A DNA stretch of 64,000 bases from Micromussa lordhowensis (Eukaryota; Cnidaria; Anthozoa; Scleractinia; Lobophylliidae), in assembly GCA_964020085.1 (NCBI GenBank), contig OZ026603.1, forward strand, positions 4,871,268 to 4,935,267, read 5' to 3'. Positions within the stretch are counted from its first letter, which is position 1. Each line of letters opens with the position of its first letter. Under the pieces are notes generated by a model, which worked only from the letters and a program-made list of their open reading frames with translations, searched no databases and was not told where the DNA came from. The translations under genes were made by a program, and so were the position numbers. This document shows positions 9,087-22,400 of this stretch, piece after piece.

Positions 9087-9490
9087 TTGCGCCAGGGTGT
9101 TTTTTGTGGCCTTCTTTTTGCAGGACTTTCCCCTGGTCCCAACTTTGCAGAATTTCAGAAAACGCGCGCTGGGGGTCCCATTAGAAAATTTGACATAGCT
9201 CGGCTTTACAGGCACCTTGGGAGCAGCGGTTTGCAGCAAAATGTTGTGCTAGGTTAGCACTTGAAGGAAATTTTAATTAAGACATGATGGCATTCGCGGC
9301 AGGGTGTTTTTTGTGGCCTTCTTTTTGCAGTAGTTTCCCCTGGTCCCAACTTTGCAGAATTTCAGAAAACGCGCACTGGGGGTCCCCTTGGCAAATTTGA
9401 TATAGCTCGGCTTCACGGGCACTTTAAGAGGCGCGGTTTGCAGCAAAATGTTCTGCTAGTTTGCCACTTCAAGGAAATTCTAGTTAAGAC
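9086..9490 (+). repeat. A-to-B transition monomers, one chimeric
   Basis: The first unit right of the LINE is A-type (CACCTTGGGAGCAGCGG, GTTGTGCTAGG, ATTCGCGGCAGGG). The next begins A-type (ATTCGCGGCAGG, TTTTTTGTGGCC to about 9320) and continues B-type (TTGCAGTAGTTTCC from about 9325, CTTTAAGAGGCGCGG, GTTCTGCTAG). All later monomers are B-type. The switch therefore lies within one monomer, at about 9315-9330. Confidence 0.85.
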
Positions 9491-12400
9491 ATGATGGCAT
9501 TGGCGCCAGGGTGTTTTTTCTGGCCTTATTTTTGCAGTAGTTTGCCCTGGTCCCAACTTTGCAGAATTTCAGAAAACGCGCACTGGGGGGCCCCTTGGCA
9601 AATGAGACATAGCTCGGCTTCACGGGCACTTTAAGAGGCGCGGTTTGCAGCAAAATGTTTTGCTAGGTTAACACTTCAAGGAAATCCTAGTTAGGACATG
9701 ATGGCATTGGCGCCAGAGTGTTTTTTTTGGCCTTCTTTTTGCAGTAGTTTGCCCTGGTCCCAACTTTGCAGAATTTCAGAAAACGCGCGCTGGGGGTCCC
9801 CTTGGCAAATTTGAAATAAGCTCGGCTTCACGGGCACTTTAAGAGGCGCGGTTTGCAGCAAAATGTTCTGCTAGGTTGGCACTTTAAGGAAATGCTAGTT
9901 AGGACATGATGGCATTGGCGCCAGGGTGTTTTTTCTGGCCTTCTTTTTGCAGTAGTTTCCCCTGGTCCCAACTTTGCAGAACTTCAGAAAACGCGCGCTG
10001 GGGGTCCCCTTGGCAAATTTGACATAGCTCGGCTTCACGGGCACTTTAAGAGGCGCGGTTTGCAGCAAAATGTTCTGCTAGGTTGGCACTTTAAGGAAAT
10101 GGTAGTTAGCACATGATGGCATTGGCACCAGGGTGTTTTTTCTGGCCTTCTTTTTGCAGTAGTTTTCCCTGGTCCCAACTTTGCAGAACTTCAGAAAACG
10201 CGCGCTGGGGGTCCCCTTGGCAAATTTGACATAGCTCGGCTTCACGGGCACTTTAAGAGGCGCGGTTTGCAGCAAAATGTTCTGCTAGGTTGGCACTTTA
10301 AGGAAATGGTAGTTAGGACATGATGGCATTGGCGCCAGGGTGTTTTTTCTGGCCTTCTTTTTGCAGTAGTTTTCCCTGGTCGCAACTTTGCAGAATTTCA
10401 GAAAACGCGCGCTGGGGGTCCCCTTGGCAAATTTGACATAGCTCGGCTTCACGGGCACTTTAAGAGGCGCGGTTTGCAGCAAAATGTTCTGCTAGGTTGG
10501 CACTTCAAGGAAATCCTAGTTAAGACATGATGGCATTGGCGCCAGGGTGTTTTTTCTGGCCTTCTTTTTGCAGTAGTTTCCCCTGGTCCCAACTTTGCAG
10601 AATTTCAGAAAACGCGCGCTGGGGGTCCCCTTGGCAAATTTGACATAGCTCGGCTTCACGGGCACTTTAAGAGGCGCGGTTTGCAGCAAAATGGTTTGCT
10701 AGGTTGGCACTTTAAGGAAATTCTAGTTAGGACATGATGGCATTGGCGCCAGGGTCATTTTTCTGGCCTTCTTTTTGCAGTAGTTTCCCCTGGTCCCAAC
10801 TTTGCAGAATTTCAGAAAACGCGCGCTGGGGGTCCCCTTGGTAAATTTGACATAGCTCGGCTTCACGGGCACTTTAAGAGGCGCGGTTTGCAGCAAAATG
10901 TTCTGCTAGGTTGGCACTTCAAGGAAATGCTAGTTAAGACATGATGGCATTGGCGCCAGTGTGTTTTTTCTGGCCTTCTTTTTGCAGTAGTTTCCTTTAA
11001 TCCCAACTTTGCAGAATTTCAGAAATCGCGCGCTGGGGGTCCCCTTGGCAAATTTGACATAGCTCGGCTTCACGGGCACTTTAAGAGGGGCGGTTGGCAG
11101 CAAAATGTTCTGCTAATTTGACACTTCAAGGAAATTGTAGTTAGGACATGATGGCATTGGCGCCAGGGTGTTTTTTCTGGCCTTCGTTTTGCAGTAGTTT
11201 CCCCTGGTCCCAACTTTGCAGAATTTCAGAAAACGCGCGCTGGGGTCCCCTTGGCAAATTTGACATAGCTCGGCTTCACGGGCACTTTAAGAGGAGCGGT
11301 TTGCAGCAAAATGTTCTGCTAGGTTGGCACTTCAAGGAAATTCTAGTTAGGACATGATGGCATTGGCGCCAGGGTGTTTTTTCTGGCCTTCTTTTTGCAG
11401 TAGTTTCCCCTGGTCCCAACTTTGCAGAATTTCAGAAAACGCGCGCTGGGGTCCCCTTGGCAAATTTGACATAGCTCGGCTTCACGGGCACTTTAAGAGG
11501 CGCGGTTTGCAGCAAAATGTTTTGCTAGGTTGGCACTTTAAGGAAACCTTAGTTAGGACATGATGGCATTGGCGCCAGGGTCATTTTTCTGGCCTTCTTT
11601 TTGCAGTAGTTTCCCCTGGTCCCAACTTTGCAGATTTTCAGAAAACGCGCGCTGGGGGTCCCCTTGGCAAATTTGACATAGCTCGGCTTCACGGGCACTT
11701 TAAAAGGCGCGGTTTGCAGCAAAATGTTCTGCTAGGTTGGCACTTGAAGGAAATTTTAGTTAGGACATGATGGCATTGGCGCCAGGGTGTTTTTTCTGGC
11801 CTTCTTTTTGCAGTAGTTTCCCCTGGTCCCAACTTGGCAGAATTTCAGAAAACGCGCGCTGGGGGTCCCCTTGGAAAATTTGACATAGCTCGGCTTCACG
11901 GGCACTTTAAGAGGCGCGGTTTGCAGCAAAATGTTCTGCTAGGTTGGCACTTCAAGGAAATTTTAGTTAAGACATGATGGTATTGGCGCCAGTGTGTTTT
12001 TCCTGGCCTTCTTTTTGCAGTAGTTTCCCCTAATCCCAACTTTGCAGAATTTCAGAAATCGCGCGCTGGGGGTCCCCTTGGCAAATTTGACATAGCTCGG
12101 CTTCGCGGGCACTTTAAGAGGCGCGGTTTGCAGCAAAATGTTCTGCTAATTTGGCACATCAAGGAAATCGTAGTTAGGACATGTTGGCATTGGCGCCAGG
12201 GTGTTTTTGTTGGCCTTCTTTTTGCAGTAGTTTCCCCTGGTCCCGACTTTGCAGAATTTCAGAAAACGCGCGCTGGGGGTCCCCTTGGCAAATTTGACAT
12301 AGCTCGGCTTCAGGGGCACTTTAAGAGGCGCGGTTTGCATCAAAATGTTGTGCTAGGTTGGCACTTTAAGGAAATCGTTGTTAGGACATGATGGCATTGG

Positions 12401-15400
12401 CGCCAGGGTGTTTTTTCTGGCCTTCTTTTTGCAGTAGTTTCCCCTGGTTCCAACTTTGCAGAATTTCAGAAAACGCGCGCTGGGGGTCCCCTTGGCAAAT
12501 TTGACATAGCTCGGCTTCACAGGCACTTTAAGAGGCGCGGTTTGCAGCAAAATATTTTGCTAGGTTGGCACTTCAAGGAAATTCTTGTTAGGAGATGATG
12601 GCATTGGCGCCAGGGTGTTTTTTCTGGCCTTTTTTTTGCAGTAGTTGCCCTGGTCCCAACTTTGCAAAATTTCAAAAATCGCGCGCTGGGGGTCCCCTTG
12701 GCAAATTTGACATAGCTCGGATTCACGGGCACTTTAAGAGGCGCGGTTTGCAGCAAAATGTTCTGCTAGGTTGGCACTTCAAGGAAATTTTAGTTAAGAC
12801 ATGATGGCATTGGCGCCAGGGTGTTTTTTCTGGCCTTCTTTTTGCAGTAGTTTCCCCTGGTCCCAACTTTGCAGAATTTCAAAAATCGCGCGCTGGGGGT
12901 CCCCTTGGCAAATTTGACATAGCTCGGATTCACGGGCACTTTAAGAGGCGCGGTTTGCAGCAAAATGTTCTGCTAGGTTGGCACTTCAAGGAAATCCTAG
13001 TTAGGACATGATGGCATTGGCGCCAGGGTGTTTTTGTTGGCCTTCTTTTTGCAGTAGTTTCCCCTGGTCCCAACTTTGCAGAATTTCAGAAAACGCGCGC
13101 TGGGGGTCCCCTTGGCAAATTTGACATAGCTCGGCTTCACGGGCACTTTAAGAGGCGCGGTTTGCAGCAAAATGTTTTGCCAGGTTGGCACTTCAAGGGA
13201 ATTGAAGTTAAAACATGATGGCATTGGCGCCAAGGTGTTTTTTCTGGCCTTCTTTTTGCAGTAGTTTCCCCTGGTCCCAACTTTGCAGAATTTCAGAAAA
13301 CGCGCGCTGGGTGTCCCCTTGGCAAATTTGACATAGCTCGGCTTCACGGGCACTTTAAGAGGCGCGGTTTGCAGCAAAATGTTCTGCTAGGTTAGCACTT
13401 CAAGGAAATCTTAGTTAAAACATGATGGCATTGGCGCCAGGGTGTTTTTTCTGGCCTTCTTTTTGCAGTAGTTTCCCCTGGTCCCAACTTTGCAGAATTT
13501 CAGAAAACGCGCGCTGGGGGTCCCCTTGGCAAATTTGACATAGCTCGCCTTCACGGGCACTTTAAGAGGCGCGGTTTGCAGCAAAAGGTTCTGCTAGGTT
13601 GGCACTTCAAGGAAATTCTAGTTAGGACATGATGGCATTGGCGCCAGGGTGTTTTTTCTGGCCTTCTTTTTGCAGTAGTTTCCCCTGGTCCCAACTTTGC
13701 AGAATTTCAAAAAACGCGCGCTGGGGGTCCCCTTGGCAAATGAGACATAGCTCGGCTTCACGGGCACTTTAAGAGGCGCGGTTTGCAGCAAAATGTTCTG
13801 CTAGGTTGGCACTTCAAGGATATTCTAGTTAGGACATGATGGCATTGGCGCCAGGGTTTTTTTTTTGGCTTTTTTTGCAGTAGTTTCCCCTGGTCCCAAC
13901 TTTGCAGAATTTAAGAAAACGCGCGCTGGGGGTCCCCTTGGCAAATTTGACATAGCTCGGCTTCACGGGCACTTTAAGACGCGCGGTTTGCAGCAAAATG
14001 TTGTGTTAGGTTGGCACTTTAAGGAAATCGTAGTTACGACATGATGGCATTGGCGCCAGGGTGTTTTTTCTGGCCTTCTTTTTGCAGTAGTTTCCCCTGG
14101 TCCCAACTTTGCAGAATTTCAGAAAACGCGCGCTGGGGGTCCCCTTGGCAAATTTGACATAGCTCGGCTTCACGGGCACTTTAAGAGGCGCGGTTTGCAG
14201 CAAAATGTTCTGCTAGGTTGGCACTTCAAGGAAATTTTAGTTAGGACATGATGGCATTGGCGCCAGGGTGTTTTTTCTGGCCTTCTTTTTGCAGTAGTTT
14301 CCCTTGGTCCCAACTTTGCAGAATTTCAGAAAACGCGCGCTGGGGGTCCCCTTGGCAAATTTGACATAGCTCGGCTTCACGGGCACTTTAAGAGGCGCGG
14401 TTTGCAGCAAAATGTTCTGCTAGGATGGCACTTTAAGGAAATTTAAGTTAGGACATGATGGCATTGGCGCCAGGGTTTTTTTTTGGCATTCTTTTTGCAG
14501 TAGTTTCCCCTGGTCCCAACTTTGCAGAATTTCAGAAAACGCGCGCTGGGGGTCCCCTTGGCAAATTTGACATAGCTCGGCTTCACGGGCACTTTAAGAG
14601 GCGCGGTTTGCAGCAAAATGTTCTGCTAGGTTGGCATTTGAAGGAAATTTTAGTTAGGACATGATGGCATTGGCGCCAGGGTGTTTTTTCTGGCCATCTT
14701 TTTGCAGTAGTTTCCCCTGGTCTTAACTTTGCAGAATTTCAAAAAACGCGCGCTGGGGGTCCCCTTGGCAAATTTGACATAGCTCGGCTTCACGGGCACT
14801 TTAAGAGGCGCGGTTTGCAGCAAAATGTTCTGCTAGGTTGGCACTTTAAGGAAATGTTAAATAAGACATGATGGCATTGGCGCCAGGGTGTTTTTTCTGG
14901 CCTTCTTTTTGCAGTAGTTTCCCCTGGTCCCAACTTTGCAGAATTTCAGAAAACGCGCGCTGGGGGTCCCCTTGGCAAATTTGACATAGCTCGGCTTCAC
15001 GGGCACTTTAAGAGGCGCGGTTTGCAGCAAAATGTTCTGCTAGGTTGGCACTTCAAGGACATTCTAGTTAGGACATGTTGGCATTGGCGCCAGGGTGTTT
15101 TTTCTGGCCTTCTTTTTGCAGTAGTTTTCCCTGGTCCCAACTTTGCAGAATTTCAGAAACCGCGCGCTGGGGGTCCCCTTGGCAAATTTGACATAGCTCG
15201 GATTCACGGGCACTTTAAGAGGCGCGGTTTGCAGCAAAATGTTCTGCTAGATTGGCACTTCAAGGAAATTTTTGTTAGGACATGATGGCATTGGCGCCAG
15301 GGTGTTTTTTCTGGCCTTATTTTTGCAGTAGTTTCCCCTGGTCCCAACTTTGCAGAATTTCAGAAAACGCGCGCTGGGGGTCCCCTTGGCAAATTTGACA

Positions 15401-18400
15401 TAGCTCGGCTTCACGGGCACTTTAAGAGGCGCGGTTTGCAGCAAAATGTTCTGCTAGGTTGGCACTTGAAGGAAATCCTAGTTAGGACATGATGGCATTG
15501 GCGCCAGGGTGTTTTTTCTGGCCTTCTTTTTGCAGTAGTTTCCCCTGGTCCCAACTTTGCAGAATTTCAGAAAACGCGCGCTGGGGGTCCCCTTGGCAAA
15601 TTTGACATAGCTCGGCTTCACGGGCACTTTAAGAGGCGCGGTTTGCAGCAAAATGTTCTGCTAGGTTGGCACTTGAAGGAAATCCTAGTTAGGACATGAT
15701 GGCATTGGCGCCAGGGTGTTTTTTCTGGCCTTCTTTTTGCAGTAGTTTCTTCTGGTCCCAACTTTGCAGAATTTCAGAAAACGCGCGCTGGGGGTCCCCT
15801 TGGCAAATTTGACATAGCTCGGCTTCGCGGGCACTTTCAGAGGCGCGGTTTGCAGCAAAATGTTCTGCTAGGTTGGCACTTGAAGGAAATTTTAGTTAGG
15901 ACATGCTGGCATTGGCGCCAAGGTGTTTTTTTTGGCCTTCTTTTTGCAGTAGTTTCCCCTGGTCCCAACTTTGCAGAATTTCAGAAAACGCGCGCTGGGG
16001 GTCCCCTTGGCAAATTTGACATAGCTCGGCTTCACGGGCACTTTAAGAGGCGCGGTTTGCAGCAAAATGTTCTGCTAGGTTGGCACTTCAAGGAAATTTT
16101 AGTTAGGACATGATGGCATTGGCGCCAGGGTGTTTTTTCTGGCCTTCTTTTTACAGTAGTTTCCCCTGGTCCCAACTTTGCAGAATTCCAGAAAACGCGC
16201 GCTGGGGGTCCCCTTGGCAAATTTGACATAGCTCGGCTTCACGGGCACTTTAAGAGGCGCGGTTTGCAGCAAAATGTTCTGCTAGGTTGGCACTTGAAGG
16301 AAATCCTAGATAGGACATGATGGCATTGGCGCCAGGGTGTTTTTTCTGGCCTTCTTTTTGCAGTAGTTTCCCCTGGTCCCAACTTTGCAGAATTTCAGAA
16401 AACGCGCGCTGGGGGTCCCCTTGGCAAATTTGACATAGCTCGGCTTCACGGGCACTTTAAGAGGCGCGGTTTGCAGCAAAATGTTCTGCTAGGTTGGCAC
16501 TTCAAGGAAATTGTAGTTAGGACATGATGGCATTGGCGCCAGGGTGTTTTTTCTGGCCTTCTTTTTGCAGTAGTTTCCCCTGGTCCCAACTTTGCAGAAT
16601 TTCAGAAAACGCGTGCTGGGGGTCCCCTTGGCAAATTTGACATAGCTCGGCTTCACGGGCACTTTCAGAGGCGCGGTTTGCAGCAAAATGTTCTGCTAGG
16701 TTGGCACTTGAAGGAAATTTTAGTTAGGACATGCTGGCGTTGGCGCCAAGGTGTTTTTTTGGCCTTCTTTTTGCAGTAGTTTCCCCTGGTCCCAACTTTG
16801 CAGAATTTCAGAAAACGCGCGCTGGGGGTCCCCTTGGCAAATTTGACATAGCTCGGCTTCACGGGCACTTTAAGAGGCGCGGTTTGCAGCAAAATGTTCT
16901 GCTAGGTTGGCACTTCAAGGAAATTCTAGTTAAGACATGATGGCATTGGCGCCAGGGTGTTTTTTCTGGCCTTCTTTTTACAGTAGTTTCCCCTGGTCCC
17001 AACTTTGCAGAATTTCAGAAAACGCGCGCTGGGGGTCCCCTTGGCAAATTTGACATAGCTCGGCTTCACGGGCACTTTAAGAGGCGCGGTTTGCAGCAAA
17101 ATGTTGTGCTAGGTTGGCACTTGAAGGAAATCTTAGTTAGGACATGATGGCATTGGCGCCAGGGTGTTTTTTCTGGCCTTCTTTTTGCAGTAGTTTCCCC
17201 TGGTCCCAACTTTGCAGAATTTCAGAAAACGCGCGCTGGGGGTCCCCTTGGCAAATTTGACATAGCTCGGCTTCACGGGCACTTTAAGAGGCGCGGTTTG
17301 CAGCAAAATGTTCTGCTAGGTTGGCACTTCAAGGAAATTCTAGTTAGGACATGATGGCATTGGCGCCAGGGTGTTTTTTCTGGCCTTCTTTTTACAGTAG
17401 TTTCCCCTGGTCCCAACTTTGCAGAATTCCAGAAAACGCGCGCTGGGGGTCCCCTTGGCAAATTTGACATAGCTCGGCTTCACGGGCACTTTAAGAGGCG
17501 CGGTTTGCAGCAAAATGTTCTGCTAGGTTGGCACTTGAAGGAAATCCTAGTTAGGACATGATGGCATTGGCGCCAGGGTGTTTTTTCTGGCCTTCTTTTT
17601 GCAGTAGTTTCCCCTGGTTGCAACTTTGCAGAATTTCAGAAAACGCGCGCTGGGGGTCCCCTTGGCAAATTTGACATAGCTCGGCTTCACGGGCACTTTA
17701 AGAGGCGCGGTTTGCAGCAAAATGTTCTGCTAGGTTGGCACTTGAAGGAAATCCTAGTTAAGACATGATGGGATTGGCGCCAGGGTGTTTTTTCTGGCCT
17801 TCTTTTTGCAGTAGTTTCCCCTGGTCCCAACTTTGCAGAATTTCAGAAAACGCGCGCTGGGGGTCCCCTTGGCAAATTTGACATAGCTCGGCTTCACGGG
17901 CACTTTCAGAGGCGCGGTTTGCAGCAAAATGTTCTGCTACGTTGGCACTTGAAGGAAATTTTAGTTAGGACATGCTGGCGTTGGCGCCAAGGTGTTTTTT
18001 TTGGCCTTCTTTTTGCAGTAGTTTCCCCTGGTCCCAACTTTGCAGAATTTCAGAAAACGCGCGCTGGGGGTCCCCTTGGCAAATTTGACATAGCTCGGCT
18101 TCACGGGCACTTTAAGAGGCGCGATTTGCAGCAAAATGTTCTGCTAGGTTTGCACTTTAAGGAAATTCTAGTTAGGACATGATGGCATTGGCGCCAGGGT
18201 GTTTTTTCTGGCCTTCTTTTTACAGTAGTTTCCCCTGGTCCCAACTTTGCAGAATTTCAGAAAACGCGCGCTGGGGGTCCCCTTGGTAAATTTGACATAG
18301 CTCGGCTTCACGGGCATTTTAAGAGGCGCGGTTTGCAGCAAAATGTTCTGCTAGGTTGGCACTTCAAGGAAATTTTTGTTACGACATGATGGCATTGGCG

Positions 18401-19483
18401 CCAGGGTGTTTTTTCTGGCCTTATTTTTGCAGTAGTTTCCCCTGGTCCCAACTTTGCAGAATTTCAGAAAACGCGCGCTGGGGGTCCCCTTGGCAAATTT
18501 GACATAGCTCGGCTTCACGGGCACTTTCAGAGGCGCGGTTTGCAGCAAAATGTTCTGCTAGGTTGGCACTTGAAGGAAATTTTAGTTAGGACATGCTGGC
18601 GTTGGCGCCAAGGTTTTTTTTTTGGCCTTCTTTTTGCAGTAGTTTCCCCTGGTCCCAACTTTGCAGAATTTCAGAAAACGCGCGCTGGGGGTCCCCTTGG
18701 CAAATTTGACATAGCTCGGCTTCACGGGCACTTTAAGAGGCGCGGTTTGCAGCAAAATGTTCTGCTAGGTTGGCACTTCAAGGAAATTCTAGTTAGGACA
18801 TGATGCCATTGGCGCCAGGGTGTTTTTTCTGGCCTTCTTTTTACAGTAGTTTCCCCTGGTCCCAACTTTGCAGAATTTCAGAAAACGCGCGCTGGGGGTC
18901 CCCTTGGCAAATTTGACATAGCTCGGCTTCACGGGCACTTTAAGAGGCGCGGTTTGCAGCAAAATGTTCTGCTAGATTGGCGCTTCAACGAAATCTTAGT
19001 TAGGACATGATGGCATTGGCGCCAGGGTGTTTTTTTCTGGCCTTTTTTTTGCACTAGTTTCCCCTGGTCCCAACTTTGCAGAATTTCAGAAAACGCGCGC
19101 TGGGGGTCCCCTTGGCAAATTTGACATAGCTCGGCTTCACGGGCACTTTAAGAGGCGCGGTTTGCAGCAAAATGTTCTGCTAGGTTGGCACTTGAAGGAA
19201 ATCCTAGTTAGGACATGATGGCATTGGCGCCAGGGTGTTTTTTCTGGCCTTCTTTTTGCAGTAGTTTCCCCTGGTCCCAACTTTGCAGAATTTCAGAAAA
19301 CGCGCGCTGGGGGTCCCCTTGGCAAATTTGACATAGCTCGGCTTCACGGGCACTTTAAGAGGCGCGGTTTGCAGCAAAATGTTCTGCTAGGTTGGCACTT
19401 GAAGGAAATCCTAGTTAGGACATGATGGCATTGGCGCCAGGGTGTTTTTTCTGGCCTTCTTTTTGCAGTAGTTTCCCCTGGTC
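9491..19483 (+). repeat. B monomers with short-range local duplications
   Basis: About 48 monomers. Neighbouring pairs share rare variants: 10078-10490 (two copies with GGTAGTTAG before the ACATGATGG) and 11148-11563 (two 206-bp copies with four G instead of five in CGCTGGGGTCCCC). Monomers near 10,960-11,040 and 11,990-12,070 share TAATCCCAAC and AGAAATCGCGCG. A marker pair, CTTTCAGAGGCGCGG followed by ACATGCTGGCRTTGGCGCC with AAGG, recurs with ACATGCTGG at 15901, 16729, 17970, 18591 and 19627, at 3 to 6 monomer spacings. Confidence 0.85.
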
Positions 19484-22400
19484 CCAACTTTGCAGAATTT
19501 CAGAAAACGCGCGCTGGGGGTCCCCTTGGCAAATTTGACATAGCTCGGCTTCACGGGCACTTTCAGAGGCGCGGTTTGCAGCAAAATGTTCTGCTAGGTT
19601 GGCACTTGAAGGAAATTTTAGTTAGGACATGCTGGCGTTGGCGCCAAGGTGTTTTTTGTGGCCTTCTTTTTGCAGTAGTTTCCCCTGGTCCCAACTTTGC
19701 AGAATTTCAGAAAACGCGCGCTGGGGGTCCCCTTGGCAAATTTGACATAGCTCGGCTTCACGGGCACTTTAAGAGGCGCGATTTGCAGCAAAATGTTCTG
19801 CTAGGTTTGCACTTTAAGGAAATTCTAGTTAGGACATGATGGCATTGGCGCCAGGGTGTTTTTTCTGGCCTTCTTTTTACAGTAGTTTCCCCTGGTCCCA
19901 ACTTTGCAGAATTTCAGAAAACGCGCTCTGGGGGTCCCCTTGGTAAATTTGACATAGCTCGGCTTCACGGGCACTTTAAGAGGCGCGGTTTGCAGCAAAA
20001 TGTTCTGCTAGGTTGGCACTTCAAGGAAATTTTTGTTACGACATGATGGCATTGGCGCCAGGGTGTTTTTTCTGGCCTTATTTTTGCAGTAGTTTCCCCT
20101 GGTCCCAACTTTGCAGAATTTCAGAAAACGCGCGCTGGGGGTCCCCTTGGCAAATTTGACATAGCTCGGCTTCACGGGCACTTTAAGAGGCGCGGTTTGC
20201 AGCAAAATGTTCTGCTAGGTTGGCACTTGAAGGAAATCGTAGTTAGGACATGATGGCATTGGCGCCAGGGTGTTTTTTCTGGCCTTCTTTTTGCAGTAGT
20301 TTCCCCTGGTCCCAACTTTGCAGAATTTTAGAAAACGCGCGCTGGGGGTCCCCTTGGCAAATTTGACATAGCTCGGCTTCACGGGCACTTTAAGAGGCGC
20401 GGTTTGCAGCAAAATGTTCTGCTAGGTTGGCACTTCAAGGAAATCCTAGTTAGGACATGATGGCATTAGCGCCAGGGTGTTTTTTCTGCCCTTCTTTTTG
20501 CAGTAGTTTCCCCTGGTCCCAACTTTGCAGAATTTCAGAAAACGCGCGCTGGGGGTCCCCTTGGCAAATTTGACATAGCTCGGCTTTACGGGCACTTTAA
20601 GAGGCGCGGTTTGCAGCAAAATGTTCTGCTAGGTTGGCACTTCAAGGAAATTGTAGTTAGGACATGATGGCATTGGCGCCAGGGTGTTTTTTCTGGCCTT
20701 CTTTTTGCAGTAGTTTCCCTTGGTCGCAACTTTGCAGAATTTCAGAAAACGCGCGCTGGGGGTCCCCTTGGCAAATTTGACATAGCTCGGCTTCACGGGC
20801 ACTTTAAGAGGCGCGGTTTGCAGCAAAATGTTCTGCTAGGTTGGCGCTTCAAGGAAATCTTAGTTAAGACATGATGGCATTGGCGCCAGGGTGTTTTTTC
20901 TGGCCTTCTTTTTGCAGTAGTTTCCCCTGGTCGCAACTTTGCAGAATTTCAGAAAACGCGCGCTGGGGGTCCCCTTGGCAAATTTGACAAAGCTCGGCTT
21001 CACGGGCACTTTAAGAGGCGCGGTTTGCAGCAAAATGTTCTGCTAGGTTGGCATTTTAAGGAAATTTTAGTTAGGACATGATGGCATTGGCGCCAGGGTG
21101 TTTTTTCTGGCCTTCTTTTTGCAGTAGTTTCCCCTGGTCCCAACTTTGCAGAATTTTAGAAAACGCGCGCTGGGGGTCCCCTTGCCAAATTTGACATAGC
21201 TCGGCTTCACGGGCACTTTAAGAGGCGCGGTTTGCAACAAAATGTTCTGCTAGGTTGGCACTTTAAGGAAATCCTAGTTAGGACATGATGGCATTGGCGC
21301 CAGGGTGTTTTTTCTGGCTTTCTTTTTGCAGTAGTTTTCTCTGGTCCCAACTTTGCAGAATTTCAGAAAACACGCGCTGGGGGTCCCCTTGGCAAATTTG
21401 ACATAGCTCGGCTTCACGGGCACTTTAAGAGGCGCGGTTTGCAGCAAAATGTTCTGCTAGGTTGGCACTTTAAGGAAATCTTAGTAAAGACATGATGGCA
21501 TTGGCGCCAGGGTGTTTTTTCTGGCCTTCTTTTTGCAGTAGTTTCCCTTGGTCGCAACTTTGCAGAATTTCAGAAAACGCGCGCTGGGGGTCCCCTTGGC
21601 AAATTTGACATAGCTCGGCTTCACGGGCACTTTCAGAGGCGCGGTTTGCAGCAAAATGTTCTGCTAGGTTGGCACTTGAAGGAAATTTTAGTTAGGACAT
21701 GCTGGCGTTGGCGCCAAGGTGTTTTTTGTGGCCTTCTTTTTGCAGTAGTTTCCCCTGGTCCCAACTTTGCAGAATTTCAGAAAACGCGCGCTGGGGGTCC
21801 CCTTGGCAAATTTGACATAGCTCGGCTTCACGGGCACTTTAAGAGGCGCGATTTGCAGCAAAATGTTCTGCTAGGTTTGCACTTTAAGGAAATTCTAGTT
21901 AGGACATGATGGCATTGGCGCCAGGGTGTTTTTTCTGGCCTTCTTTTTACAGTAGTTTCCCCTGGTCCCAACTTTGCAGAATTTCAGAAAACGCGCTCTG
22001 GGGGTCCCCTTGGTAAATTTGACATAGCTCGGCTTCACGGGCACTTTAAGAGGCGCGGTTTGCAGCAAAATGTTCTGCTAGGTTGGCACTTCAAGGAAAT
22101 TTTTGTTACGACATGATGGCATTGGCGCCAGGGTGTTTTTTCTGGCCTTATTTTTGCAGTAGTTTCCCCTGGTCCCAACTTTGCAGAATTTCAGAAAACG
22201 CGCGCTGGGGGTCCCCTTGGCAAATTTGACATAGCTCGGCTTCACGGGCACTTTAAGAGGCGCGGTTTGCAGCAAAATGTTCTGCTAGGTTGGCACTTGA
22301 AGGAAATCGTAGTTAGGACATGATGGCATTGGCGCCAGGGTGTTTTTTCTGGCCTTCTTTTTGCAGTAGTTTCCCCTGGTCCCAACTTTGCAGAATTTTA

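Larger units (their letters stand above)
7520..9089 (+). mobile_element. 5'-truncated LINE (CR1/L2-like group) inserted in a satellite monomer
   Basis: The element (about 7524-9085) begins in frame inside the RT domain and ends with a 3' UTR and an (AAAT)n tail at about 9064-9086. The bases TTTG occur on both sides (7520-7523 and 9086-9089). Removing 7524-9089 joins GATGGCG-TTTG to CGCCAGGGTG and restores a normal A-type monomer. This is the clearest insertion event in the window and shows that the element landed after the array existed. The 5' truncation, oligo-A-rich tail and short target duplication are the usual marks of target-primed reverse transcription. The flanking monomers on both sides are A-type. 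Confidence 0.93.

Noticed and set aside
12997..13377. 126-codon minus-strand open frame
   Set aside because: It is two successive monomers in which the usual stops happen to be mutated, with no start context and no family resemblance.
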